Shown here: positions 32,101 through 40,029 of the stretch, piece by piece
How positions within the stretch are numbered: the stretch's first letter is position 1
Layout of the letters: each line of letters begins with the position of its first letter
Position numbers and translations under genes: made by a program
Notes under the pieces: generated by a model
Told to the model about the DNA's origin: nothing
Seen by the model: the letters and a program-made list of their open reading frames with translations, nothing else
Database searches by the model: none
Assembly: GCA_943736015.1 (NCBI GenBank)
Contig: OX031057.1
Coordinates: 60,594,001-60,658,000, forward strand
Origin: Tridacna crocea
Taxonomy: Eukaryota; Mollusca; Bivalvia; Cardiida; Cardiidae
Length of the DNA stretch: 64,000 nt
Direction of reading: 5' to 3'

Positions 32101-34848
32101 GTTCACAAGGGTGTTTTCAAATTCCTCTACTTAACTCTTTACCAAACAATCCCTGGTTATTACGACCCAGGGGAAGAAGCCTTCTGAAAACATTGTGGGA
32201 AACAGAGAAAATGCTGGTATCCAGCATTTTCTCCTATTCTCGCAAAGTTTTCTTCCCGTCCCAAAAGAAATTTCAAATGTTTAGTCACTTTTATTTTGCT
32301 TTCAATTTGGACCAGTCTAAAATTTTGATGTATGGTAAAGAGTTAAATCAATTTCAGAAAATAAAACTTTATATCATCAATAAATTTACCTGTCTGGAGG
32401 TTGCTGTCGTGGGCGACAGTCTAACACAGGGCGTCTTCTGCCATTAGAAGGTGCAGACGTGGCCCTCTGACTAGAACCAAAATCACCGACTGAAAAAAAC
32501 ACCTTTTTCATGATCTCAAACTAAAACAGCAAGGACATTTTATTGGACTTTTTAGCCTGTCTCATTTTTTACTGCATAAAAGTATTGTGAGCTCCATTTG
32601 GCAGCGGATATCATCTTATAAAAGTGATCTGTTTCAGTCTAGAAAGAATGAGAACGATAGGTGACATATTTCCTCCAGAAGATGATTTTGTTGTCTTAAA
32701 AATATTTTATATGAAAGTATAACTAAGAAAACATTTCATCAACAGAGCTACCACTTCTTTTATCTCATCAATTTCACAAGCAGTTATGTATCAAATACAA
32801 ACTCATTTTGATTATACATGTAATATTTGTAAGGATGCTCTTCACTCGTTACCCAACGACAAAATTTTAGGGTTGTCCAAATCGAAAGCATTTGCGGACA
32901 ACAAAATAAAAGCGAGTGAAAATTTTAAATTTGTTTTGTGAAAGGTACATGTACAAAACATAGTGGGAAAAGGAGAAAATGTTGTTTACCAGCATTTTCT
33001 CCTTTTCCAACAATGATTTCTATAGGCTTCTTTCTCAGAGTCATCAAAAGTAGGGATTGTGTGGTAATGGGTTAAAGTGGTTCTGGGTCAAACTTGACCC
33101 AGAAATGAAGGTGCAGGATTAGCAATTCCGGACTCTAGTGCTTGCTCCACAAAAGAACCATTTGGTTTTCCTTGAGCAAAACATCTCAGGGGTCAGCCCA
33201 GTACTTGTGAACCCAATATACATGTAATAAGCTGAGATGTCACTGTGATTATGGCTGAACTAATATTGAAAGCCAAACACATCATTCAAACAATCATTTA
33301 AGTCTTAACCAAACAATAGAATTTTACACTATTTTAAATTTGACTCATTACCAAATGACAGTAATTTAAGGCTTGTCAAAATGGAAAGCATAGATAAGTG
33401 ATTAATCTTTAACATCACACAAACTATGCTGCAAAATACGAATTAAATCAATGGAAATTTACCTTTTTTCCCAACGTGAATAAATCCAGTGTAATTTGTA
33501 AACAACTTACATGGCGACTTCCATTAAACAGGCACACACACTCAACAGAATTTGGATTTTGCACAGTCTAGTTCTCTAACCCTCAACAACCAAGTTTGTA
33601 CAAGGTGTGTTTGTTTACAGCTAAATTCGCAACTAAACCGTCCTGTTGCATGCCAGAGATACTGCGATTTCTACCGAGTCATGAGCATTGCGCATGATAT
33701 CATTATATTTTGATTTCTGGTGAAGTAGGTCAATGGTTATTTATGTTGAAAAGTAGATTTGCACAAAGGTAAGAGTTAGATATTAACTAACATCAGATTT
33801 TATGTAAAGACTAATCATTTATCTATCGATCCATGCCCATTTTATCAGCTGTCATTGGAAATTTTGTCGCATAGTGTCGTTCAAAAAGATGCAGGTAAAA
33901 TTGTATTTATTCCAGACGTGTTTAATGAGGGCTGATATGAAGGTGAATGCGAAGACCAGTAACAAATATAGCATCGGAGCGGACACCTTCAGACTGAAGG
34001 TACTCTATCTGGAGCTCTGCATATCTGTGGTAAAATCATATTTGTTCCAGATACTTTAACTCTTTACCACACGACAAAATTTTAGACTGGTTCAAATTGA
34101 AAGCATTTGGAGACAACAAAATGAAGATGACTGAAAAATTAAAATTTGATCTGGAAAGGGTAGAAAATACTGTGGGAACAGGAGAAAATGCTGGTAACCA
34201 GCATTTTCTCCTTTTCCTACAGTGTTTTCAAAAGGCTTCTTTCTCAGGGGCGTCAAAAGTAGGGATTGTGTGGTAATGGGTTAAATGAAGGTTGGTCAGA
34301 AGGGGTGAATGCGAAGGCCAGTATCAGAGCAGACACTTCAGACTGAAGGTACAGTGCAGATAGAGGGAGTGATTATGATTTCAAAATTGAAAATATTAAT
34401 TATTCTCTACTAAACCCTATGTTATGGGTACTCATTAGGATCGTCTCATTAAGACGATTCTAAATGAGTACCCACAACAAAGGGTTTGGTTGAGAAATAA
34501 TGGATTTAGAATATCATCACTCCCTCTTATCCGGAGCTCTGTATAACATGAAATATCTTTGAACCATGAACTTTACATCGTTCTAGACTACGACTATCTG
34601 TATGTCAAACTAACAGGATCATTCAGTTTTTTCATAAAAATCTTCCATTTCAGAAGTGAAAACAGTGTTGGTCCACTTGCTTTCTATTCGTTGTTGATCG
34701 ATATAGAAAGGGGTAAATACATACATGGGATTGGTCGTCTGGGGCTGGAACTGGCATCATGTCGCTGCCGCTCTCGCTCCCGCGACTTGTTCTCAGCCAT
34801 CAATCTTCTTTCAATATCGTTGAGTTTGTTTAGGAATGAGTTCGACAT
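20022..34848 (-). CDS. MAP2K7: MAP kinase kinase 7 (JNK-activating), 12 coding exons, complete
   Basis: Dual-specificity kinase that phosphorylates and activates JNK in the cytoplasmic stress/MAPK cascade (Drosophila hemipterous). I rebuilt it from 12 minus-strand exons: 34848-34725, 32489-32390, 31250-31184, 30570-30457, 28136-28017, 27545-27438, 25797-25746, 24622-24495, 23843-23763, 22261-22119, 20887-20842 and 20120-20022. All 11 introns are GT-AG, the phases join, and the total is 1182 nt (393 codons plus TGA). Visible in the product: glycine loop G113-G118, ATP lysine K135 in AVK, HRD at 227-229, DFG at 247-249, activation-loop SKAKT at 257-261 (the two phospho-acceptor positions in MKK7), APE at 271-273, and a C-terminal region like the DVD docking site for MAP3Ks. 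The N-terminal about 85 residues are charged and poorly conserved. Introns are packed with MITE-A and MITE-B. Recognition comes from family knowledge; exon edges are inferred from splice signals. Confidence 0.95.
20121..20841 (-). other. MAP2K7 intron 11
   Basis: About 720 bp of AT-rich intron with no MITE-A copy. It includes a CGGTAAAG-unit-like piece near 20575-20635 (CAATGAAATAAATTTCAG), related to the 5.6-8.3 kb array. Confidence 0.5.
20842..20887 (-). CDS. MAP2K7: MAP2K7 coding exon 11 (46 nt)
   Basis: Micro-exon between TTATTATAG and GTAAGA. It completes C and encodes LTKNYKNRPKYRKLL, the conserved RP.Y segment of the C lobe. Easy to miss by ORF calling. Confidence 0.93.
20888..21598 (-). 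other. MAP2K7 intron 10, 3' part
   Basis: Unassigned AT-rich intron. A decayed MITE-A lies at about 21215-21345, and a remnant of the GAAAAGGGGGCT / CAACCCAGGTCAGCCTG dispersed repeat at 21430-21560. Confidence 0.5.
21599..22014 (+). mobile_element. MITE-A carrying an inserted SINE
   Basis: Outer ends TTAACTTTTTACCACACAAT and TTTGGTAAAGAGTTAA are intact. The left hairpin arm is deleted, and a SINE with a 7-bp target duplication interrupts the right half at 21707-21916. Confidence 0.88.
21707..21916 (+). mobile_element. tRNA-derived SINE inserted in MITE-A
   Basis: Flanked by direct repeats AAATAAG (21700-21706 and 21917-21923). The head GTGGCTGTGACGCAAAGC and GAGTTTGATACCTGG resemble the A and B boxes of a pol III promoter. 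The tail is AT-rich. 210 bp. Confidence 0.82.
22119..22261 (-). CDS. MAP2K7: MAP2K7 coding exon 10
   Basis: Encodes VELATAEFPYKNCKTEFEVL and on to CSFVED, ending phase 2 at a GTGAGT donor. Confidence 0.95.
22360..22541 (+). repeat. MITE-A, left end missing
   Basis: The hairpin is intact around GGTGACC and the right end is ATGTGGTAAATGGTTAA. Confidence 0.8.
22542..23357 (-). other. MAP2K7 intron 9 sequence
   Basis: No repeat that I recognise and no coding signal. Short minus-strand frames have no domain. Confidence 0.45.
23358..23589 (+). mobile_element. MITE-A, near full length
   Basis: From TTTACTCTTTACCACATAC to TTTGGTAAAGAGTTAG. Arm mismatches (AAATGGTGG against CCAGCATTT) show decay. 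Confidence 0.82.
23590..23727 (-). repeat. MITE-A, loop and left arm deleted
   Basis: CTGTAGACTTGTCTGAATTC, then TTTCTCCTTTTCCCACAATG and GTATGGTAAACGGTTAC. Confidence 0.65.
23763..23843 (-). CDS. MAP2K7: MAP2K7 coding exon 9
   Basis: 27 codons, PERIDPPDPTKPDYDI then RADVWSLGISL: substrate-binding loop and start of helix F. Confidence 0.96.
23881..23990 (-). repeat. MITE-A remnant
   Basis: CCCTTTACCAAACAACTATAT followed by a short hairpin GAGAAAATACTGGTTAATAGC. Confidence 0.6.
24078..24271 (-). repeat. MITE-A, left terminus eroded
   Basis: CATAACCAAACAACAAAATTG to TTGTGTAGTAATGGGTAAAA, about 120 bp upstream of exon 8 in plus coordinates. Confidence 0.75.
24495..24622 (-). CDS. MAP2K7: MAP2K7 coding exon 8, catalytic and activation loops
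   Basis: Encodes VKPSNILLD, LCDFGISGRLVDSKAKTRS and AGCAAYMA: catalytic loop, DFG and the SKAKT phosphorylation motif. Confidence 0.97.
24848..24996 (+). repeat. MITE-A right half
   Basis: Starts in the loop at GTAACCAGCATTTTCTC and ends TTTGGTAATGAGTTAAG. Confidence 0.78.
25020..25175. repeat. GTCTGCACAGCCTGCACA dispersed repeat
   Basis: Carries GGAGGCTTAATGCACCTGC and TGACCTGGGTTGATACTTTTT. Relatives are at 5205-5260, 21430-21560, 39600-39760 and 41305-41375. The most palindromic copy is at 39650-39690. Confidence 0.6.
25178..25406 (+). mobile_element. MITE-A, full length
   Basis: 229 bp with TTAA at both ends and the CACTGTGGG / CCCACAGTG arm pair, perfectly complementary. Confidence 0.92.
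25433..25660 (-). mobile_element. MITE-A, near full length
   Basis: From GTTATCCCGTTACCAAACAAC to GTGTGGTAACGGCTTA. Both TTAA sites have mutated. It lies 86 bp from exon 7. Confidence 0.85.
25746..25797 (-). CDS. MAP2K7: MAP2K7 coding exon 7 (52 nt)
   Basis: Encodes IVRALHYLKEKHGVIHR. The D of the HRD motif is split over the next intron. Confidence 0.95.
25913..26218. repeat. Dispersed repeat in intron 6, copy 1
   Basis: Shares with 30598-30812 the segments ATATGTGCAAAG.TTCAATACAA, CACAAAATTACTAGTATTTTG and the GACAGA(C/T)GCACAGAC-rich end. Confidence 0.7.
26476..26935 (+). mobile_element. Outer MITE-A with a second MITE-A nested inside
   Basis: The outer copy starts TTTAACCCTTTACCCTACAA (26476-26517), is broken, and resumes at GAAGCCTTCCAAAAACATTG with its own hairpin (TGCTGGTAACCAGCA, 26780) and a decayed right half. 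The inner copy occupies 26517-26744. Confidence 0.85.
26517..26744 (-). mobile_element. Nested MITE-A (reverse)
   Basis: Starts CTAAACTCATTACCAAACC and ends GTGTGGTTATGGGTTAA. Inserted in opposite orientation into the outer copy, near its GACCCTGAGAAAGAAGCC segment. Confidence 0.88.
27058..27249. mobile_element. MITE-B copy 2
   Basis: Ends AGAGCTTCAGATAGGGGGAG / CTCCTATCTGGAGCTCTG. Centre GTCATTAGAATAGTCTCATC / GAGACGATTCTAATGAGTAC. Confidence 0.85.
27438..27545 (-). CDS. MAP2K7: MAP2K7 coding exon 6, hinge
   Basis: 36 codons from SEVWICMELMATCLDKL to PIPEKILGKMAVA, the kinase hinge and helix E. Confidence 0.95.
27640..27750 (+). repeat. MITE-A core
   Basis: ATGACCCTGAGAAAGAAGCC and a complete hairpin with loop TGGAAACCA, then lost at TACCTTATG. 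Confidence 0.75.
27751..27985. repeat. Single unit of the about 145-bp repeat
   Basis: Shares AGACAAACATTCTGA, TGTACACAAGG and the end GACACAGCACGATCACAAAA with the 18.3-19.4 kb array. Confidence 0.7.
28017..28136 (-). CDS. MAP2K7: MAP2K7 coding exon 5, helix C region
   Basis: 40 codons: QMRRSGNREENKRIIMDLDV and then SHDCPYIVECIGTF, the MKK7 signature of the N lobe. Confidence 0.95.
28173..28726. mobile_element. CTTTAAAGGTGG element, complete copy
   Basis: 554 bp with terminal inverted repeats CTTTAAAGGTGG / CCACCTTTAAAG. Internal landmarks are GGTTGACGACAACGGGAGAC and AAAGGCTACGTAGCC-like sequence. Reverse or partial relatives are at 35510-36046, 38851-39018 and 60508-60772. Probably a non-autonomous DNA transposon; no protein. 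Confidence 0.75.
28980..29260. repeat. Two MITE-A fragments
   Basis: Pieces with GAGAAAATCCTGGTCACCAGC (about 28990-29125) and CATAATGTTTTCTGTAGGC to GTGTTATAATGAGTTAA (29150-29255). Confidence 0.6.
29270..29495 (+). repeat. MITE-A, strongly diverged
   Basis: CCTTTGCCTAACAATCCCAAG to TATCTGGTAAAGAGTTTA. The hairpin reads ATATAGCAAACACTGG / TAAGCTATATTTTC, so the arms differ from the consensus. Confidence 0.65.
29540..29770 (-). repeat. SINE body remnant
   Basis: GTTGAACATGATTTTCAACA, CCAATCGCTGCTTTTCC and GAATCTTGTCACAATGACTG match the SINE at 55425-55810. Other remnants are at 46160-46400 and about 20305-20340. Confidence 0.6.
29801..30029 (+). mobile_element. MITE-A, full length
   Basis: AAAACCCATTACCATACAAT to TTCGGTAATGAGTTAA, hairpin complete. 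Confidence 0.88.
30264..30426. repeat. Palindromic element of about 163 bp
   Basis: The left TTCTTTCTATCGTGGTTTAT is mirrored by ATAAACCACAATAGAAAGAA. Inner parts (GTAAGTTATGAGG / CCTCGTAACTCAC) also pair. Confidence 0.7.
30457..30570 (-). CDS. MAP2K7: MAP2K7 coding exon 4, ATP-binding loop
   Basis: 38 codons with the glycine-rich loop GELGHGTCGQV and the ATP lysine in MAVK as the last codon. Donor GTAGAA. Confidence 0.95.
30598..30812. repeat. Dispersed repeat, copy 2
   Basis: Second copy of the 25913-26218 repeat, without its first 110 bp. Confidence 0.7.
31184..31250 (-). CDS. MAP2K7: MAP2K7 coding exon 3
   Basis: Encodes AEIDQKYQEIMKQTGLLTI, nearly identical to the MKK7 segment just before the kinase domain. 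This is the piece that separates MKK7 from MKK4. Confidence 0.93.
31400..31592. mobile_element. MITE-B copy 3, diverged
   Basis: AGAGCCCCAGATAAGAGGGA to CACCTATTTGGAGCTCTGG. The central hairpin is partly lost. Confidence 0.75.
31604..31846 (-). mobile_element. MITE-A, full length with small insertion
   Basis: TTTAACTCATTACCAAATGAC to GTGTGGTAATGGGTTAA, with an extra CCCTTTCCAGTGAAG before the arm. Hairpin intact. Confidence 0.9.
31980..32103 (-). repeat. MITE-A half copy
   Basis: Hairpin GAGAAAATACTGGTTACTAGC and right end GTGTGGTTAACGGTT. Confidence 0.7.
32131..32346 (+). mobile_element. MITE-A, 13-bp deletion
   Basis: TTAACTCTTTACCAAACAATC to ATGGTAAAGAGTTAA. Lacks the GTCATCTGCAAAT segment. 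It ends 44 bp from exon 2. Confidence 0.88.
32390..32489 (-). CDS. MAP2K7: MAP2K7 coding exon 2
   Basis: Between a TTTTTTTCAG acceptor and a GTAAAT donor. Encodes Arg/Pro-rich GRRRPVLDCRPRQQPP, possibly holding a JNK-docking (D-type) site; that role is inference. Confidence 0.85.
32846..33076 (-). mobile_element. MITE-A, near full length
   Basis: CACTCGTTACCCAACGAC to GTGTGGTAATGGGTTAA, with a short ACATGTACA insertion before the arm. Confidence 0.87.
33077..34055 (-). other. MAP2K7 intron 1, unassigned part
   Basis: MITE-A end fragments are at 33305-33400. The interval 33885-33995 is a near-duplicate of 34028-34055 plus 34281-34355 (see findings). No coding signal. Confidence 0.5.
34056..34284 (-). 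mobile_element. MITE-A, full length, second filled/empty pair
   Basis: 229 bp between TTTAACTCTTTACCACACG and GTGTGGTAATGGGTTAA. It lies inside the right-hand copy of a local duplication. The left-hand copy has an uninterrupted TTAA at 33922-33925. Confidence 0.92.
34351..34541. mobile_element. MITE-B copy 4
   Basis: CAGTGCAGATAGAGGGAGTG to CTCTTATCCGGAGCTCTG. Centre ACTCATTAGGATCGTCTC / AAGACGATTCTAAATGAGTA. Confidence 0.83.
34725..34848 (-). CDS. MAP2K7: MAP2K7 coding exon 1 (start codon)
   Basis: ATG at 34848-34846 opens MSNSFLNKLNDIERRL, a short amphipathic start as in MKK7 N-termini. It ends phase 1 at a GTATGT donor. 41 codons plus 1 nt; joins exon 2 to make F. Confidence 0.85.
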
Positions 34849-35509
34849 ATTGGATTGATCACATGATCATTAAAAAGCTAGGACCGCAGATTCGTATTTT
34901 GAAGATCAAAGTACCAGAAGTACACGTAGATTGCCTGTATCAGAAATCTATATCCATCCATCTCGATTCGCTGAACATTGTCTCTCTCTCACAATCTCTG
35001 TTTCTCTCTTTCCGTGTTTCTCACGATGTCTCTATCTCTTCGTGCCTCTTTAGATAATTCTCAGCTCATTTGACAGTCGGTAAAAAGCACACACACCCCA
35101 GGATATTCACTATTGGTAATTTAATGTAGCCGACTTCTAAACTTTCCTGTAACACTAGATATGTACAACAGGATTTATTGACGGATAAAAAGCATGATGG
35201 TGTTCTTAACTACAGACACCTTTCTTTGTGACTTCTCTGCTAGATTAGATGACAAAATTTTAGAAACATCCATCATGCAAATCTTTGTCTACGACGGCGA
35301 AAATGTGGCTTAATCTTGTGTATGAAACGTACATGTATGTCATGGAAAAAAGTAAAAAGAAAAAAAATAGCGTGAAAAACGAAGAAAATGCTGGTTGCCA
35401 GCATTTTCTTCCTTTTTCACAATATTTTTTAAGCCTTCTTCCATATGTTAGCTATCCGTTAAAGGGGGTATTTAGTTTTTTTTAACATATCACCTAACAA
35501 TATATAGGC
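34849..35509 (-). promoter_or_regulatory. MAP2K7 5' flank and probable 5' UTR/promoter region
   Basis: Immediately upstream of the MAP2K7 start codon. On the gene strand, 34980-35060 is a purine-rich GAGAGA-type stretch, as often seen in animal 5' UTRs. A MITE-A remnant lies at 35370-35440. The transcription start cannot be fixed from sequence alone. Confidence 0.4.
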
Positions 35510-36046
35510 CTAGATCTATCACTGAAATTTATATGAAAAAAAAAAAACAATACCAATCATCAACAATAAGACTCATAAAATCACATTTTCTTTTCTTTTT
35601 TGATGGTATTCCCTTAAAAAGCTACGTACAGCTTCTTAAGGTATTTTCAGATTTCGAACCAAAAAAGAAAAAAAAAAAAAAAAAACATTGTGGGAATTTC
35701 AAGTGACTTGCACATGACTACTAATGCTTAAATTCCATTACATAAGAAACATGCAATGATTATTTTCTATAATGTCTTAGAACTTCGGACGTACGCTATA
35801 TTTGAAGATTCGTCTGTGTAATTTCGGTATGTATATATGAGCGAATTGCTCATGTAAAAATAGAACGTGTCTCCCGTTGGTGTCGACCAGGGCCGTAGTA
35901 AATCTCTAATTTGTCTTGTTGTCGGATGGTTTTCGACTACTGGGGTTTTATGAATGAAAATTAAAAGGCTTTGGGCATATAAAAATGATTTTTTTTTTTC
36001 ATTTTTGTAAAATTATCGTCCTAAAATCTGAAGGACCACCTTTAAA
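35510..36046 (-). mobile_element. CTTTAAAGGTGG element, reverse copy
   Basis: Ends ACCACCTTTAAAC at 36046 and shares GACACGTT-type and GGGCCGTAGTAAATCTC-type landmarks with 28173-28726. The left terminus is missing. Confidence 0.7.
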
Positions 36047-36708
36047 CTATATATCTCTATTTTCAAAGGCATCTTTTCTAGTATTTTTGGTGAAGGCTTA
36101 AACACATTATTTCTCTTAGTAGGCCTATCTGTAATACAGCTCAGGGCAGAGGCGATGAAAGAAATGTATGGTAAACTTCAAGTTATGAGGACTGAGCCAG
36201 TCATTGCGACAGGTTTCAGTTTATGGGAAAGCATCCAGTGACTTTAGAAGAATATTGTAAAGCACTGGTGGAAAAAACAATGTGAAAAGAGCGCTAGCGT
36301 ACGCGACATATCTCAAATAATAATTAAAACGTATTCAAACCTAGTACAGTCAAATAATAGGTACAACGTAGGCTATTTCATATCAAAACATGCGTCCTTT
36401 CAGTTTGAGGCTCGTTTGGCTAGGGCTATATGTCTGCGCGTTGACAAAGTTGAGTGTGTCACGGAATTTGCCGAATCTGTGACGGACGGAAGATATAGTT
36501 ACGGAACAGAGGCAGTAAGAGGGAATGCCTTAGGCTTCTAAAACCTACGGGTTCAAAAGTGCCCCTGTCCACATTCACAACTAGGTATCATAAGTCTCTC
36601 GGACAGTACTCCATGACAAGCGTCTTTGTTCTGACCCCAGAATGTTATTCTTCGCGAATAGATAGCAACTCTTTTCCTCTTACAGGCGTCGGTCTCGTAT
36701 GGGGATCT
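36047..36708. other. Unassigned
   Basis: No repeat or coding signal recognised. The 75-codon frame at 36559 runs into the next MITE and is not accepted. Confidence 0.4.
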
Positions 36709-36941
36709 TTAACCCTTTACTCCATAGATACTCATTTCTACGCATTGCTCATAGGAGCCTTTGGAAAACATTGTGGCAAAAGGTGAAATTGCTCGTGACG
36801 AGCAATTTCACCTTTTGTCACAATGTTTTCTATGCTATCAAAAGGTGTCATATACACATAAGAAACAGCTTCAGCCTTCAGGCCTATTATTTAGGGTCAA
36901 TTAGAGATATTATAGAAATGCCTTATGGGGCAAAGGGTTAA
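36709..36941 (+). mobile_element. MITE-A, variant hairpin subfamily
   Basis: 233 bp with TTAACCCTTTACTCC and GGGCAAAGGGTTAA ends. The loop region reads GTGAAATTGCTCGTGACGAG, with the partner arm changed to match, instead of GAGAAAATGCTGGTAACCAG. The outer arms AACATTGTGGCAAAAG / CTTTTGTCACAATGTT also pair. Confidence 0.88.
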
Positions 36942-37096
36942 AGTATCGCGACAAAAAAAACAAAAGCGACTAAGACCTGGATGGACCGTACAGTAACACG
37001 TTGCCTTCTTACAACAATTTTCATATACTTTCAAATGGTATGATCATTAAAGGCATTTTCATACCTGAGTTGTTTACATTTGGCCGCTTCTGTTCT

Positions 37097-37344
37097 TTAA
37101 CTCTTTACCAATCAACAAAATTTTAGACAGGTCCAATTTTAGACAGGTCCAAATTGAGACATTTGCAGACGTCAAAACCAAAGTGACTCAAAAGTTGAAA
37201 GTTGTTTTGGAATGGGAAGAAAATATTATGTGAAAAGGAGAAGATGCAGGTTACAAGCATTTTCTCCCTTTCCCGTAATGTTTTCTAAACGCTTTTTTTC
37301 AGGGTCGTAAAAACCAGGGATTGTTTGAATTGGTCAAGGGTTAA
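37097..37344 (-). mobile_element. MITE-A, full length with 18-bp duplication
   Basis: TTTAACTCTTTACCAATCAAC to TGGTCAAGGGTTAA. The segment AATTTTAGACAGGTCC is repeated in tandem. Confidence 0.87.
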
Positions 37345-38850
37345 ACTAGGGGGTAACGTATATGCCATTAAAATATAATGAAATTCTGGGAAAACAATTT
37401 TGTAAAAGCCAATCAGGGGAATCGAATAAAAGAAAAGAAAGGAAGGAGGTAAAGAGGGGACCCGTGACCCCATATAGCTACACTGAATCATAAAATAACT
37501 ATGAAAATACGTTGATGGCTACAACATGGCTAATAGTCTACTAATTGGAAAAAATCCAAATCGTGATAAAAAATAATGCAAGTTTGTCAATATAAAGACA
37601 GGTAACCTCAAAGTCGCACTGCGGCAGCTGATAACAACCATATACATGTATAAAAAAAGGGTAACGACGTATCTTCTTAAAGTGAATCCCAATCCTTAAA
37701 AAAAAAAAAAAATTTCTATGGTGGCAAATTTCTGCCACGAGCTACGAGATAGCTATTATGACGATTTTAGAAAACGATCGCGATATTTTTAAGTCTGTTG
37801 AAATTTATATCGAGATAGTGAAAAGTTTCCTGAAAAAAGTATTACTATAAACCTAATATTTTAACGCATTTTTTTTTCACCCGTGCACGAGGCTGACACG
37901 GAGATAAAATCATTGTGATACTTTTATCCTTTTTCTCGATATCTATAAATAGAAAATTTAACATTCGTATGAACTCGGCAGATTTTGATTTTACAAGATT
38001 GTAGGAAGTAAAAAAAAAAAAATGAAATTATTATCAAACGTAGCTTAACATGTAAACTTCGCCAAGACCTGAAATCAAAGGAAATGTGCTAAATCACAAG
38101 GACGACACAACATGCTTCCTACGAACAATTTTAAAACCATTTAGAGAAAAGGCAATTCATATAAGGATGTGGACGAAGATGTTCCGAAACCTATCTAATA
38201 ATTATAGATACCGTGAATTCATGTCAATAACGTTAGTGGGCACTAAAGCAAAGAAATGAATCATGTCAACAGATAGACTTATAGAGATAGTTTTATCGTG
38301 AAAACTTTTATCATCTAGGTAATATTTCCAGGAAACTTTGTTTTATGATAAACGTTCTCTTAAATTAACGCAACAGCTACATGTATCTCGTATCTATATA
38401 GCAGCAATATGCCACCATAGTTTTCTAATAAAAGTTTGGTTTAGCTTATCTACGGTCCTTAAATAGTACACCAAACTCACCGGTCGAGTAATAATATGGA
38501 GGAAATCTCGACACGTGACTTTAAAGTTGCCCCAAACAGCTGATAATAACGATATAAATAGACCTGACAACATATGTAAGGAGTGGAAAAAGAGGAGAAG
38601 TATTGATAAGGAAAGTTTCCGATAAAAAAGAGATGTAATTGCAATATTTTAAACTTTTTCACTGTGAATCTGATTTATAGATAAAGGAATGGTCCAGATA
38701 GGAGACACGTGACTATAAAAATGCTCTCAGCACCTTAAATAGCGAGACAAATACAGACGACGTCCATTATATGATAACAACTTGAGGGGGAAAAGGATAT
38801 ATCTAATATTTATATCTAAAAGCGAGGACTTTAAAGTTGAGTATTTAGAT
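37345..38850. other. Unassigned AT-rich region
   Basis: About 37590-37640, 38505-38575 and 38695-38765 look like diverged copies of one segment (GACACGTGACT..AAA.TTGC..CA.CAGCTGATAA.AACGATA). No gene recognised. Confidence 0.35.
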
Positions 38851-39018
38851 TTTTCTCATATCCCCAAATTGAAAATATATATGTATCACTGAAATTTATA
38901 TGAAAAACAATACAAATCATCAATAATTAAGAATCATTAAATTATTTAAAAAAAAAAAAAAAAAAAAAAAAAGTTCCCTTAAAAGGCTACGTAGCCTCTC
39001 AAGTTATTTTCAAATTAT
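38851..39018 (+). repeat. CTTTAAAGGTGG element fragment
   Basis: Starts near ACTTTAAAGTTGAGTATTT and keeps TCACTGAAATTTATATGAAA and AAAGGCTACGTAGCC, separated by a long poly-A. Confidence 0.65.
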
Positions 39019-39279
39019 CATTTGCTATTGTTTCTCAACTTGAATCGCAATTATCCACTGACTATTTTACAGCAGTGAAGGCAATATGTTATAATTCAAA
39101 CGATCTTGATAGACTCACCGACCAAATTAGCTCATTAATTCAGACAGTGTAAATCAAAATCAGACTGCACAGACCCTGCTGCCTGATTTGGATCTACGAT
39201 ACGATGAGATTTCGTTTGTATGCAATGATTACAGAGCCTAAATATTTAGCAGTTTTCAATAAAAAAAAAAAAACGAATC

Positions 39280-39495
39280 TGTTTTTAATGACTTGGGAAA
39301 AGTGTTTTTAGAAAACATTGGGGAAACAATTTTTAAAAAAGTCCTAATTACCACCATTTTCGCCCTATTCCAACATTTTTCCCGTCTATCACTTGAAAAA
39401 TAAATTCCAACATATGAGTTACTTTCAATGTGTAGTCCGTAAATGTTTCATTTAAACCTGTCTAAAATTTAATCAGATATAGTAAAGAGGTAATG
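39280..39495 (+). repeat. Decayed MITE-A
   Basis: TTAGAAAACATTGGGGAAAC, TGTAGTCCGTAAATGTTTC and ATATAGTAAAGAGGTAA keep the order of the family but not the hairpin. Confidence 0.55.
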
Positions 39496-39599
39496 GACAA
39501 ATTATTTCATAATTTCCACATTAGGGATGTTGGCGTTTTTGTGAGTAAGCAAATTTTACATCCCGAGGCAAATTCAACCTTTGTAGAGCTGACTGCAAT

Positions 39600-39765
39600 T
39601 GACACTCTGAGAAAAAGAGGTCTGATATATCTGTAAAAAATATCGACTCAGGTCAGCCTGCGCAATCCGCGCAGGCTGACCTGAATCGAAACTTTTTGCT
39701 ACAGGTAAATTTTCTGCACGGCAAAGGATCAATATACCTTATGATTAGTCAGTTGTTAGACCAAA
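39600..39765. repeat. GTCAGCCTGCGCA palindromic repeat
   Basis: CAGGTCAGCCTGCGCAATCC is mirrored by GGATTGCGCAGG-like GCGCAGGCTGACCTG. One of the dispersed GGTCAGCCTG repeats. Confidence 0.65.
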
Positions 39766-39800
39766 AAAAAAATCTATGCATCCATAGTTAAGAAAAGATT

Positions 39801-40029
39801 TTAACCCATTACCACTCAATCCCTACTTTTGACACCCCTGAGAAAGAAGCCTTTTGAAAACACTGTGGGAAAAGGAGAAAATGCTGGTAACCAGCATTTT
39901 CTCCTTTTCCCACAGTGTTTTCTACCCTTTCCAGAACAAATTTCTATTTTTCAATCACTTTTACTTTGTCATCTGCAAATGCTTTCAATTAGGACCAGTC
40001 CAAAATTTTCTCGTGTGGTAATGAGTTAA
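39801..40029 (+). mobile_element. MITE-A, full length
   Basis: 229 bp, TTAACCCATTACCACTCAAT to GTGTGGTAATGAGTTAA, with the CACTGTGGG / CCCACAGTG arm pair. Confidence 0.92.
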
